Shown here: positions 27,077 to 35,677 of the stretch, piece after piece
Numbering within the stretch: the stretch's first letter is position 1
How the letters are laid out: each line of letters starts with the position of its first letter
Notes under the pieces: model-generated
The model's input: only the letters and a program-made list of their open reading frames with translations
The model's database searches: none
Told to the model about the DNA's origin: nothing
Position numbers and translations under genes: made by a program
Assembly (NCBI GenBank): GCA_964442745.1
Contig: CAYUAI010000016.1
Location: 1 to 62,246, forward strand
Length of the DNA stretch: 62,246 nt
From: CAYUAI01 sp964442745
Lineage (GTDB): Bacteria; Pseudomonadota; Gammaproteobacteria; S012-40
Reading direction: 5' to 3'

Positions 27077-27868
27077 ATGAGTTTGATTGCCTGGATACTA
27101 TTGTTTAGTTTTATGAGTGGCGTGCTGAGTGTATTAGCTGCTTCGCTATTTTTGACTTTACAAGAATCGCTAAGAAGACGGATTCTGCCGCATTTAGTCA
27201 GTTTTGCAACAGGTTCGTTACTTGGCGCGGCTTTTCTTGGGTTATTACCTCATGCCTTGTTGTCGCCTGAAGTCATCGATGTGCACCATGTCACTATGAC
27301 CGTGTTATTTGGCCTATTGAGCTTTTTTCTGCTGGAAAAAATGGTACTGTGGCGGCATTGTCATACGGCCGAATGTGAAGTGCATGGGACGGAGCATGAA
27401 CACGCGAAATCGATTGAAAATGCCCCGGCAGGGACGTTAATTTTGGTGGGGGATGCGGTTCACAATTTTGTTGACGGAGTGTTAATCACGGCGGCTTTTA
27501 TGACAGATATCCATTTAGGTGTTGTCACAGCGTTAGCGGTAGCCGCTCATGAAATTCCACAAGAAGTCGGTGATTTCGCGATATTATTAAATAGTGGTTT
27601 TAGCCGCACTAAAGCGTTGGCTTATAATATTTTGTCGAGTTTAGCCACGCTTGTTGGTGCTATTTTGGCCTATTTTAGCTTGGGTGTGGTGGAGTCTGTG
27701 ATCCCTTATGTGTTGGCGGTGGCGGCTTCCAGTTTTATTTATGTGGCGGTAGCGGATTTAATTCCGAGTTTACATAAACGCTCGGAAGCAGGCATTGCTT
27801 TGCAACAATTTGTTTTAATCTCCATGGGTGTGGGGGTTATTTATCTGATGCATCAATTGCTGCATTAA
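27077..27868 (+). CDS. ZIP family metal transporter
   Basis: A 263-residue inner-membrane protein with about eight TM helices. The metal-binding motifs of TM4 and TM5 are present as HNFVDG and HEIPQEVGD. A His-rich cytoplasmic loop lies between TM3 and TM4 (HCHTAECEVHGTEHEHA). ZIP proteins import zinc or related divalent metals into the cytoplasm. It resembles the broader GufA/ZIP group rather than E. coli ZupT, so no symbol is given. ATG 27077 has an upstream AAGGAA. A strong hairpin follows the stop. Confidence 0.88.
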   Translation: MSLIAWILLFSFMSGVLSVLAASLFLTLQESLRRRILPHLVSFATGSLLGAAFLGLLPHALLSPEVIDVHHVTMTVLFGLLSFFLLEKMVLWRHCHTAECEVHGTEHEHAKSIENAPAGTLILVGDAVHNFVDGVLITAAFMTDIHLGVVTALAVAAHEIPQEVGDFAILLNSGFSRTKALAYNILSSLATLVGAILAYFSLGVVESVIPYVLAVAASSFIYVAVADLIPSLHKRSEAGIALQQFVLISMGVGVIYLMHQLLH

Positions 27869-27875
27869 ACAATGG

Positions 27876-27903
27876 AAGTGGCTGGCGGATATACCAGCCA
27901 CTT
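27876..27903. terminator. Bidirectional terminator between convergent genes
   Basis: A perfect 10-bp stem, AAGTGGCTGG (27876-27885) with CCAGCCACTT (27894-27903), encloses an 8-base loop. It lies between the stop codons of the ZIP gene and the convergent DUF1566 lipoprotein gene. T-tracts are weak on both sides. Confidence 0.6.
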
Positions 27904-27915
27904 ATCTGGGGTAGG

Positions 27916-28866
27916 TTATTTAATATTGTCGCTGCGAACTAATACCACGCCATTGTGATAGGCCTGAGAGTCAGATTCAGTATTGCATGATTTGGAATGG
28001 CTTTGTGCCCAGCCATCATGAAAATGAAAGCCCAGTGCTTTGTCTGGAGAGTAAACGTCGGTTTGCCAAGTCCAGCGATGCGCGATGTTACCGATGTGAG
28101 GGAAGTAATCTTTGTCCACTTTGAGTGCTGTCGGATTTGAGTAATCGATTAACGAGCGCAGCTCTTCAATCATGGGTAAACGCCAATTATCATAACCGCA
28201 GAGTTTTTTAGCATTGATTTTTTGGATAAATTGATCGGTATCTCCTTTTATTCTAGGGTCAAATTCTTTGCACCCACCTCCACCTTGTTGGCCTGCGTCG
28301 CCACCATTTTTGGTGTTATCCGGTTCATACCAGGTATAACGATTGCTGTTAAGATGATCCGATCGATCATTATCATCGATTGATGCCGTGTGTTTGTGTT
28401 CCCATATTAGGCCAGTGACATTGTCGCGGGTACAATACCAAATCCTAGGATCATTTTCCGTGGGAGGTAACTCGGTACCATTGGTATCTAACTTGGTAAA
28501 GTTGAAGCCTAAACGTCCATCACTCTCCAGATTATTTTCCGCATCTCGTCCAAATTCACGATCTTGCCCGGGAGCGTTAGAGGGACTGCTGGGTAGCTTA
28601 TTGAGATTCTTTATCTTTTCAGGGTCGAGTGTCGCCTCTGCGGGCGTTATGATGGGCTCCTCAGGTTGAACAGCAAAATCAACGCCGGTATCGTTCAATG
28701 GTGTCCGTTGCACGTTGAGTGCTGTTGGTGACGGGGTATTGCTGGGTCCCGTGCTACCGCTGTCAGCACAAGCCGTTAGCAAAAGTACTAGACAGGCTAA
28801 TGAAAGTGTTAATGGAGTGTTGCGACGTTTTAATAAACAGTTTAGTAAGGTCATCAGGTCAATCAT
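27916..28866 (-). CDS. DUF1566 domain lipoprotein
   Basis: About 316 residues from ATG 28866, which has GCGAGGA nine bases upstream; the frame extends 15 codons further. A hydrophobic segment ends in the lipobox LLLTAC. A proline/threonine-rich region follows to about residue 110. The DUF1566 domain is marked by NVTGLIWE, the YDNWRLPMIEEL..LIDY block and the C-terminal VVLVRS. DUF1566 has a fold related to formylglycine-generating enzyme/C-type lectin-like domains and is found in surface proteins; function here is unknown. It is downstream of a second DUF1566 gene on the same strand (16-base gap). Confidence 0.75.
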   Translation of the reverse strand: MIDLMTLLNCLLKRRNTPLTLSLACLVLLLTACADSGSTGPSNTPSPTALNVQRTPLNDTGVDFAVQPEEPIITPAEATLDPEKIKNLNKLPSSPSNAPGQDREFGRDAENNLESDGRLGFNFTKLDTNGTELPPTENDPRIWYCTRDNVTGLIWEHKHTASIDDNDRSDHLNSNRYTWYEPDNTKNGGDAGQQGGGGCKEFDPRIKGDTDQFIQKINAKKLCGYDNWRLPMIEELRSLIDYSNPTALKVDKDYFPHIGNIAHRWTWQTDVYSPDKALGFHFHDGWAQSHSKSCNTESDSQAYHNGVVLVRSDNIK

Positions 28867-28882
28867 CGCGATAATCCTCGCG

Positions 28883-29557
28883 TTAGTTTGCGTTGCGTAG
28901 GAGGCGAACATAGCTATAAGATGGTTCGGAATCTAAGAGGTACTCTGAGACTTTGCCATCCTTGAAAGACATCACCCAGGCACCGTTTGCATAGAAAGTT
29001 TCTTGTTCATAGAGTGGATTATTGTTTTTATCAAACATCTCTTGGTTGTTTTTACCTAACAGTGGAATTGGCTTACCTTCATTATCGAGTTTGTCTCGCT
29101 CGAAACTACGCAAATCCGTCGTCGGTGTCGAGCTCCAATAGGGTGCATGCTTGGCATCAAGGAATATGTCGGTATCAATCATGGGTTCTTTGCAGTGGCG
29201 GTAGATCAGCGAAGAAATTTCCTTAATATTGGGTAGCCGCCAATCTGAATGGCCAGCCAAGCCTCCTGAACTGTTAAACGTTACCGTTTGTTGTAATGCA
29301 TCTTCCCAGTGAGTGCGTAATGCTTTGGTTTCAAAACCATCATCAATGCATTCTAGGGTCTCTTGATCCCATCGAGCTCCTAGGTTACATTGCATCCACA
29401 TGAGTCCTGTCAGGTTATCGGTAACGGTGCCATTATTATTGACAGAGAATCGGTTCTCAATGTATTCGGGGATGGAACCGTTGCATCGCTTGTCAGATCC
29501 CGCGTTAACTTGTTGAGAAATGATCAGTATGCTTAGTAAAAATAATAACTTACGCAT
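28883..29557 (-). CDS. Secreted DUF1566 domain protein
   Basis: A 224-residue protein with a signal peptide (MRKLLFLLSILIISQQVNAG). The mature part has the DUF1566 landmarks TVTDNLTGLMWMQCNLG, DWRLPNIKEISSLIY and YVRLLRN. The ATG has AGGAGG at ideal spacing. It forms a two-gene operon with the lipoprotein that follows. The two share domain type but not close sequence identity, so they may be partners or diverged duplicates. Confidence 0.78.
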   Translation of the reverse strand: MRKLLFLLSILIISQQVNAGSDKRCNGSIPEYIENRFSVNNNGTVTDNLTGLMWMQCNLGARWDQETLECIDDGFETKALRTHWEDALQQTVTFNSSGGLAGHSDWRLPNIKEISSLIYRHCKEPMIDTDIFLDAKHAPYWSSTPTTDLRSFERDKLDNEGKPIPLLGKNNQEMFDKNNNPLYEQETFYANGAWVMSFKDGKVSEYLLDSEPSYSYVRLLRNAN

Positions 29558-30055
29558 ACGAGTGGCCTCCTGATATTGCGCTTATATTGCAATGGATTGA
29601 TGGGCAATAGGGTGATGTTTTGGATGGGTTGTATCCCCTGGCTCGTAGACGGAATAATGTCATAAGCCATAACCGAGGTAAGCTTTACCATTGGCGAGCA
29701 ATGCAAGCAGATAATTGTGATTGTCCAACTAGAATCTTCCCCAACACCGAATTTTTAATTGATTGTAAATTTTTATTATAGGGCTTCGGATTAAATCGTT
29801 ATTATATCCGTTGGCGAGTGTTTGATCCTACCAGCGGGTGTATGGTATGAGTGTTGGATAAGGTAGCCTGATGGGAGTTCCATTATTCTTTGGTTTACCT
29901 ACCGAAGGTTTCTTGCTACACAGTCCGCTGATTTTAGAAGACATTCTCCATAGGAATTGGGTTTGTTTTTGGTTGAATAATCGACAAATTATGAGGCTGT
30001 TGATTGCCTCAAAACCATTGCTGAGTATGCCCATTGATAGATTTGAAAAAAATCG
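29558..30055. other. Region without a supported gene
   Basis: About 500 bases between the DUF1566 operon and a terminator-like hairpin. Short frames exist on both strands around 29830-30090, but neither has a recognisable product or ribosome site. It should contain the promoter of the DUF1566 operon. Confidence 0.4.
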
Positions 30056-30076
30056 GGCGCTGAAGTTTAGCGCCCG
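30046..30076 (-). terminator. Orphan Rho-independent terminator, minus strand
   Basis: GGGCGCT (30056-30062) and AGCGCCC (30070-30076) form a perfect GC-rich 7-bp stem with a 7-base loop. On the minus strand the stem is followed by GATTTTTTTC, a canonical terminator. No minus-strand protein gene lies upstream (to the right), so it may end a small RNA. On the plus strand an AAGGGAGGG and ATG at 30098 follow the hairpin, but the frame there is very short. Confidence 0.6.
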
Positions 30077-30431
30077 GAGCAAGGGAGGGTGAAAAAATGA
30101 CAGGAAATAATGTCAAGCTTGCTGGTAATGTCTTACAATTAAGCGAATACTGCGCCAGATTTTATCTATTGCTGTAGAAATCTGTAACTGTCTAAAAATA
30201 AATAATATTTTTACCTATTTTGATGAGAAATCGATGCATTGATTATTTGTATCAAGATTTGATGAATGCAGTGACGGAAAAATATCGGCAGCACGCCAGA
30301 AAGCGGTGATGTTAAGGAATACCTCTGATTGCCGATAACGGTATTTAATCAGGAAATCATCCAAAAACGAGGTGATTTAGTTTGTTAACATATTGACGGT
30401 TGCCACACGGGATAAACATCGAACGAATCAA

Positions 30432-30821
30432 ATGAGCGCACAAATTATCTATTTGGATAGCCGCAATGAAAATCGGGAATATAATGCCCAGCAATCCATT
30501 GCTGGTTATTTCTTTTTGGATTATGGTGACAAAACCTATCAATTCTCACGCGTGAATGATGTTTCCATCTCGGGTTTAGGTCTTTATTTGCCGCAGATCA
30601 TTATGCCAGAAGCGTGTGTTAGCATTCGTTATCATGCCTCTGATTTAACATTGTCGTTAAATAGCCAGGTGATTTGGTGTGAGGAAGCCGGCGGTCATGG
30701 TCATGGGCCTGCGCAATCAGGTTGCCCCCTATATCGTTTAGGCATTCGTCACATGATTGACAATAAAAACGAAGCAATACTATTTTTTATGGCAATTCGC
30801 CAGCATCTTGATGAATTTTAA
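30432..30821 (+). CDS. PilZ domain protein (probable c-di-GMP effector)
   Basis: About 129 residues (142 if it starts at the TTG at 30393). A single PilZ domain is indicated by the NDVSISGLGLYLP motif, the following IRYHASDLTLSLNSQVIWCE strands and the LGIRH ending. An arginine-bearing segment (NRE) precedes, but the classical RxxxR is not clear. PilZ proteins bind cyclic di-GMP and alter motility or surface behaviour. It stands about 1.9 kb before the chemosensory cluster, separated by ispH. Neither start has a strong ribosome site. Confidence 0.72.
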   Translation: MSAQIIYLDSRNENREYNAQQSIAGYFFLDYGDKTYQFSRVNDVSISGLGLYLPQIIMPEACVSIRYHASDLTLSLNSQVIWCEEAGGHGHGPAQSGCPLYRLGIRHMIDNKNEAILFFMAIRQHLDEF

Positions 30822-30900
30822 TAATAATTTGAGCACCTTATTGCATTTTTATTCCTCAAGTATCTCTTCTTGAAAAATCGTTGTTATCCTGGTTGGCCTA

Positions 30901-31296
30901 ATGCTATGGTTATGGTTTTTCATTCTTATTTTAAAAACAATGTATAATCCCGGTCCCTTTTTTGATAAAAGCACAAGTCGGCATTGTCGCTTGAGTATTC
31001 ATATACGTTTGATCGTCAGCCATGGAATCGAAGTGGAAAATACTTACTTGGGCGAGTCTGTACAGCTTTCCATTGATGATGGCACGTTCAATGAAAATAT
31101 CGAATGTTTATTGTATGGTATGCATGTCGGAGAAAGGAAAGTGGTGACATTGCAACCACAACAAGCGTTTGGGAGGCCCGATGTTCATCGGATTTTCGAA
31201 TGGTCTCGTGATGATTTTTCAATATCGATTAGTCTTGAAATTGGTAAGGTAATTGGGTTTTCCTTACCTGGGGGTGATGAAGTGGAGGGGCGGTAG
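30901..31296 (+). CDS. Shortened FKBP-type peptidyl-prolyl isomerase (SlpA/FkpB-like)
   Basis: The middle matches SlpA: IDDGTFNENIECLLYGMHVGE, TLQPQQAFG, and IGKVIGF. It directly precedes ispH, the conserved position of fkpB/slpA. The C-terminus stops at VEGR, where family members continue about 45 residues through a VDFNHPLAG motif. In another frame, 31293-31334 encodes VVVDMTLMAIGQV and a stop, which may be a relic of that end. The N-terminus is uncertain: ATG 30901 adds a hydrophobic leader, ATG 30940 is an alternative, and TTG 30991 would begin at the conserved strand. A perfect TATAAT lies at 30941-30946. Likely a decaying or minimal version. Confidence 0.6.
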   Translation: MLWLWFFILILKTMYNPGPFFDKSTSRHCRLSIHIRLIVSHGIEVENTYLGESVQLSIDDGTFNENIECLLYGMHVGERKVVTLQPQQAFGRPDVHRIFEWSRDDFSISISLEIGKVIGFSLPGGDEVEGR

Positions 31297-31376
31297 TGGT
31301 TGATATGACATTAATGGCTATTGGTCAGGTATAAACGAGTATCCCAATGAAATAAGTTGAGTAGAGAAAATTAATA

Positions 31377-32312
31377 ATGCGGTTAATTAAAGCAAATCCC
31401 CGCGGTTTTTGTGCAGGTGTTGATCGAGCCATTGAAATTGTTGAGCGAGCATTGGAAATCTTTAGCGCTCCAATTTATGTTCGGCACGAAGTGGTTCATA
31501 ATAAATATGTTGTGGATAATCTTCGTGCAAAAGGAGCCGTTTTTATCGATCAGTTGGATAAAGTACCGGAAGGGGCCACGGTTATTTTTAGTGCGCATGG
31601 TGTGTCTCAATCGGTGCGCGAAGAAGCTAAGCAACGGGGGTTAAAAATATTTGATGCCACTTGTCCATTGGTGACAAAGGTACACTTAGAGGTGGTTCGT
31701 CACCAACAAATGGCGAGAGAGGTGATATTAATTGGTCATGCGGGCCACCCAGAAGTTGAAGGAACGTTGGGACAGTACAATCAAGCAATGGGCCAGGGAG
31801 GAATGCACTTGATAGAAAATGTTGAGGATGTTGAAAAATTGAATGTGCAAGATCCAAATAGCTTAGCGTTTGTCACTCAAACCACACTATCAATGGATGA
31901 TACGGCAGGTATTATCAGTGCGTTGCAAAAACGCTTCCCTGAGATTAATGGGCCACGGAAAGATGATATTTGTTATGCCACACAAAATCGTCAAGAAGCC
32001 GTTAAAACATTAGCTGAGCAATGTGATATTGTATTAGTCGTGGGGTCAACGAATAGCTCCAATTCTAATCGGTTGCGAGAAGTTTCTGAAAAGCTAGGTA
32101 CGCCGGCTCATTTAATTGATAATGAAAGCCAGATTGACCTCGCTTGGTTCAAAGAGGGGTACACTATCGGAATTACTGCGGGTGCTTCAGCACCTGAGGT
32201 GCTTGTTAAACGAGTGGTTGAGTGGCTCAAAGGGATTGGGGTGACTTCAGTAGAAGAGAGTATTGGTCGTGAAGAGAGAGTGGTGTTTCCGCTGCCGAAG
32301 TTACTGCAGTAA
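31377..32312 (+). CDS. ispH: 4-hydroxy-3-methylbut-2-enyl diphosphate reductase
   Basis: A 311-residue Fe-S enzyme of the last MEP-pathway step, making IPP and DMAPP. The three cluster cysteines are in RGFCAGV, DATCPLV and DICYATQNRQ. Substrate-binding HEVVHNK, SAHGV, GHAGHPEVEGT, the TQTTLS block, VGSTNSSNSNRL and GITAGASAPE are all present. Length is standard. It follows the slpA-like gene, the usual order in gammaproteobacteria. A cluster of palindromes lies downstream. Confidence 0.97.
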   Translation: MRLIKANPRGFCAGVDRAIEIVERALEIFSAPIYVRHEVVHNKYVVDNLRAKGAVFIDQLDKVPEGATVIFSAHGVSQSVREEAKQRGLKIFDATCPLVTKVHLEVVRHQQMAREVILIGHAGHPEVEGTLGQYNQAMGQGGMHLIENVEDVEKLNVQDPNSLAFVTQTTLSMDDTAGIISALQKRFPEINGPRKDDICYATQNRQEAVKTLAEQCDIVLVVGSTNSSNSNRLREVSEKLGTPAHLIDNESQIDLAWFKEGYTIGITAGASAPEVLVKRVVEWLKGIGVTSVEESIGREERVVFPLPKLLQ

Positions 32313-32352
32313 GCTTAAACCAGTAAACGACGACTTATTATTGTGATATATC

Positions 32353-32415
32353 CTATTCCTTGCCTCATGGCCGTGAGGTAAGCCAAACTAAATGCCTGAA
32401 TATAAGCCAGGCGAT
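32353..32415. repeat. Small hairpins after ispH
   Basis: Two short inverted repeats are visible: CCTCA/TGAGG near 32363-32378 around TGGCCG, and GCCTG/CAGGC near 32394-32412. They sit between ispH and the larger palindrome that follows. Neither has a T-tract. Confidence 0.35.
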
Positions 32416-32418
32416 CAA

Positions 32419-32507
32419 AATTATTTTAACATTGACTCGCCTATTTCCCGCCCTTCGCCGTGCCTTGAAGGGCAAAAATAGGTTTCGCAAATTTTGTTAA
32501 AATAATT
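32419..32507. repeat. Nested 89-bp palindrome
   Basis: Three nested arms can be paired. The outer is AATTATTTTAACA (32419-32431) with TGTTAAAATAATT (32495-32507), 13 bp perfect. The middle is CCTATTT (32440-32446) with AAATAGG (32476-32482). The inner is GCCCTT (32450-32455) with AAGGGC (32468-32473), with a 12-base loop. It could be a structured RNA, a MITE-like element or an elaborate terminator between ispH and the chemosensory operon. No coding frame is visible inside. Confidence 0.6.
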
Positions 32508-32740
32508 ATGTTCACCTCCCATCTATAATCTATGGGCTATTTTTCGTTTAATTAATGAACAGCTTCGAAAAAACACTTAAAAGATCCAAAGATTTCTAAT
32601 CATCCGTCGATACTTCCATAGAGCCGTTTTACTAACAATGTGTTTTGTATTGCTTGTTTGAATTTTTTATGTGCAGGTAGGCAAAAATCTTAGCAAATAA
32701 AAACCTTGTATGAAATTTTTTGACAAAGAGTATTGAGTCT

Positions 32741-33040
32741 ATGTCTGAAGCTGTCGACAAAAAACTGATTATTAGTTGTGACACTAACGTGGATATTAGC
32801 AATGTCGCTGATATATACCAGAATTTGAATAAAGCTTTAAATGATGGTCGGCATGTAGAAATAGATGCGAGTATTGTCGAGCGTATCGACACGGCCGTTT
32901 TACAGCTTTTTTGTACATTTATTAAGAAGGCGAAAAGTGCAGATTTGTCGGTAACTTGGACTAGCGTTTCTGATTCATTGAGAACAAGTGCTGAGCTTAT
33001 CGGGTTATCATCTGAGTTAAATTTTCCATCCCAGCCGTAA
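32741..33040 (+). CDS. STAS domain protein (anti-sigma factor antagonist type)
   Basis: A 99-residue single STAS domain. Visible are the N-terminal strand LIISCDTNVDISNV, HVEIDASIVERIDTAVLQLFCTF (the segment around the usual phospho-site, here with Asp-Thr-Ala rather than Ser) and the final SLRTSAELIGL helix. ATG 32741 is the preferred start; a TTG at 32720 is upstream. It is the first gene of the chemosensory operon, 36 bases before cheY. Small STAS proteins accompany related che clusters in other gammaproteobacteria; the role is not settled. Confidence 0.8.
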   Translation: MSEAVDKKLIISCDTNVDISNVADIYQNLNKALNDGRHVEIDASIVERIDTAVLQLFCTFIKKAKSADLSVTWTSVSDSLRTSAELIGLSSELNFPSQP

Positions 33041-33076
33041 TTGTAAATCACTGTATATTTATTGAGGAGTATCATA

Positions 33077-33439
33077 ATGGCTACGATCTTAGCAGTGGAT
33101 GATTCAGCGTCTATGCGACAAATGGTAACGTTTACCTTAAAAGGAGCAGGGCATGATGTCGTAGAAGCCGTTGATGGTGTTGACGCACTTGAAAAGGCTA
33201 AATCGAAAAATGTCGATTTGGTACTGACTGACGTTAATATGCCGCGTATGGATGGCATCAGCTTGATTAAAGAATTGAGGACCTTGCCAAACTACAAATT
33301 TATACCGATTCTTACATTAACCACAGAATCTGGTTCTGGGAAGAAAATCGATGGCAAAAAAGCAGGAGCCACAGGCTGGATAGTAAAACCTTTTAGTCCA
33401 GATTTACTGCTAAAAACAATCAATAAAGTTTTGGGGTGA
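33077..33439 (+). CDS. cheY: CheY-type response regulator
   Basis: A 120-residue stand-alone receiver domain. Acidic pocket residues appear in AVDDSASMR, the phospho-acceptor Asp in LVLTDVNMPRMDG, the Thr in LTLTTE and the Lys in IVKPF. ATG 33077 has GAGGAG at good spacing. It sits 3 bases upstream of cheA. In the Che2 system of P. aeruginosa the corresponding gene encodes CheY2, which need not drive the flagellar motor. Confidence 0.93.
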   Translation: MATILAVDDSASMRQMVTFTLKGAGHDVVEAVDGVDALEKAKSKNVDLVLTDVNMPRMDGISLIKELRTLPNYKFIPILTLTTESGSGKKIDGKKAGATGWIVKPFSPDLLLKTINKVLG

Positions 33440-33442
33440 TCC

Positions 33443-35626
33443 ATGACAGTGGATATGTCACAATTTTATCAGACTTTTTTCGAAGAAAGTTTCGAGGGTC
33501 TTGATACCATGGAATCAGAGCTGCTTAATATGGATGTCGGGGCAGCAGATTCTGAAACAATTAATACCATATTTCGAGCGGCGCATTCAATTAAGGGAGG
33601 GTCAGCCACTTTTGGTTTTGATAGCGTTGCAAGCTTTACCCATGTAGTGGAAGCGATTTTAGATGAAATGCGCAGTGGTGACCGGATGGTTACTCAATCA
33701 TCTGTCAATTTATTATTGAATTCTGTTGATTGTTTGCGAGAAATGTTGACGGGAAAGCAAAATAACAATGATGTTGATGAAGAAAAAATAGCTTTAGTTA
33801 AGCAAGAACTTGATGAACTGCATAAAGAAAGTAATGGACATAAACAAGAGGCCGCCAATGAATCAACGGAAACAGATGAATTAGAACAAAAATGTTCAAA
33901 ATGGAATATTCAATTTACACCTTATGATAATTTACTGAAAAAAGGGAATGACCCTGTCAGATTGTTAAGAGAGCTTAGTCAGCTAGGCTCTTTTGAGGTT
34001 GCTACCAATCTCGATTCTTTGCCGGATTTTGATAATTTTGAACCTGAAGTTTGTTATTTATCGTGGAATTTATTGCTCCAAGGGAAAGTGAGTCTCGAGC
34101 AAATCAACGATGTCTTTGATTGGGTTGATGGCGATTGTGATTTAAAAATTACATTAGTGAATGAGAGTGACATTGAAAAAGAGCAGATAATTTCCGATCA
34201 ACAGGATTCATTATTAGAGAAAAAACAAGCAAAGCCAGAAGAAACTCAAATAGTTTCAGTCGCTGAAGAAAAACAAGCGCCCAAAGAAGTGAAGGCAATC
34301 GCAAGCAATTTCCCCCCGCCCAACGATAAGGGAATGAGTCGACGAAAATCCCCAGTTAACGCAGAGAGTGGATCAATTCGCGTTGGTATTGATAAAGTTG
34401 ATGCATTGATAAACATGGTTGGTGAACTCGTTATTACCCAGTCAATGTTAGGGCAGCTTGGTGAAGAATTTGATATGAGCCGCATCGAAAAATTACGTGA
34501 TGGTTTAGGTCAACTAGAACGCAATACTCGGGAACTGCAAGAAAGTGTCATGAGTATACGGATGTTACCTATTAGCTTTGCGTTTCAGCGCTTTCCTCGT
34601 ATGGTTCGTGACTTAAGTCAACGATTAAATAAAAAAATTGAATTAAAACTCTCTGGGGAGCAAACCGAGCTTGATAAAACCGTGATGGAAAAAATTGGTG
34701 ATCCACTTGTTCATTTAGTGAGAAATGCCATTGATCATGGTTTAGAAGGCAGTGAAGAGCGTATTGCTAAAGGTAAACCAGAAACGGGGGTTGTGAACTT
34801 AAATGCGTATCACCAGGGAGGTAATATTGTCATTGAAATTACCGATGATGGTGCTGGTTTAGATCAAGAGCGCATTCTTGCAAAAGCAAAAGAGCGAGGT
34901 CTTATTAAGGAGGATGAAGTTCCGACAGATGAACGAATTCGTGAAATGATATTTGACGCTGGATTTTCCACGGCGGAAGAGGTGAGTGATGTGTCTGGCC
35001 GAGGGGTTGGCATGGATGTGGTCAAACGCAATATCAAGGAATTAGGTGGCACGATTGATGTTAAAACGAAAAAAGATGAAGGCAGTACTTTCACTATTCG
35101 TTTACCATTAACACTTGCCATACTTGATGGTCAACTTATTCGAGTCGGTGGAGAAACTTATATCATTCCACTGGTTTCAATCATTGAATCGTTACAAGTC
35201 CGCTTGAATAATATTAATGCGATTGCAGGGCAAGCAGAATTATACAAATTGCGGGAAGAATATATCCCGATTGTTAGGTTATACAATTTATTTCAAGTCG
35301 ATCCTGATTCCAATGACTTGACCAAAGGATTGCTCGTTGTAGTAGAAAGTGACGGCCAACGGGCAGGTTTGTTTGTGGATGATTTATTAGGTCAACAGCA
35401 GGTGGTTATCAAGAGCCTAGAAACCAATTTTAGGCGTGTTAATGGGGTTTCTGGAGCAACCATATTAGGGGATGGAACAGTTGCTCTCATTCTTGACATT
35501 TCTGGTTTAATGCAGTTGGCACGCACGCCAAGTAATATTAGTATGCATAAAAAATTATCCAATGCAAAACCGATTGCTGGCAAAGAAAATATTGCAACCA
35601 ATCAACAGAAAAACCAAGCAGCTTAA
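33443..35626 (+). CDS. cheA: Chemotaxis histidine kinase CheA
   Basis: A 727-residue kinase. The N-terminal Hpt domain has the phosphorylated His in FRAAHSIKGGSATFGF (near residue 50). A variable region (about 130-290) probably includes a CheY/CheB-binding segment. P3 dimerisation begins at IRVGIDKVDALINMVGELVI. The ATPase has DPLVHLVRNAIDHGLE (N box), ITDDGAGLD (G1) and GRGVGMDVVKRN (G2). A CheW-like P5 domain closes the protein. All catalytic residues look intact. It phosphorylates CheY and CheB under receptor control. Confidence 0.96.
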   Translation: MTVDMSQFYQTFFEESFEGLDTMESELLNMDVGAADSETINTIFRAAHSIKGGSATFGFDSVASFTHVVEAILDEMRSGDRMVTQSSVNLLLNSVDCLREMLTGKQNNNDVDEEKIALVKQELDELHKESNGHKQEAANESTETDELEQKCSKWNIQFTPYDNLLKKGNDPVRLLRELSQLGSFEVATNLDSLPDFDNFEPEVCYLSWNLLLQGKVSLEQINDVFDWVDGDCDLKITLVNESDIEKEQIISDQQDSLLEKKQAKPEETQIVSVAEEKQAPKEVKAIASNFPPPNDKGMSRRKSPVNAESGSIRVGIDKVDALINMVGELVITQSMLGQLGEEFDMSRIEKLRDGLGQLERNTRELQESVMSIRMLPISFAFQRFPRMVRDLSQRLNKKIELKLSGEQTELDKTVMEKIGDPLVHLVRNAIDHGLEGSEERIAKGKPETGVVNLNAYHQGGNIVIEITDDGAGLDQERILAKAKERGLIKEDEVPTDERIREMIFDAGFSTAEEVSDVSGRGVGMDVVKRNIKELGGTIDVKTKKDEGSTFTIRLPLTLAILDGQLIRVGGETYIIPLVSIIESLQVRLNNINAIAGQAELYKLREEYIPIVRLYNLFQVDPDSNDLTKGLLVVVESDGQRAGLFVDDLLGQQQVVIKSLETNFRRVNGVSGATILGDGTVALILDISGLMQLARTPSNISMHKKLSNAKPIAGKENIATNQQKNQAA

Positions 35627-35677
35627 TCCTTGTATATGGACAATCTTAAGGGTTAAAAAAACCGTTGGAGAAAGAGT

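Noticed and set aside
29828..30092. Overlapping short frames on both strands, considered as transposase fragments
   Set aside because: No transposase motif could be matched by eye and no inverted or target-site repeats were found.
32632..33258. A 208-codon minus-strand frame across the STAS and cheY genes
   Set aside because: The opposite strand encodes clear STAS and CheY proteins with good starts. The minus frame has no recognisable product.
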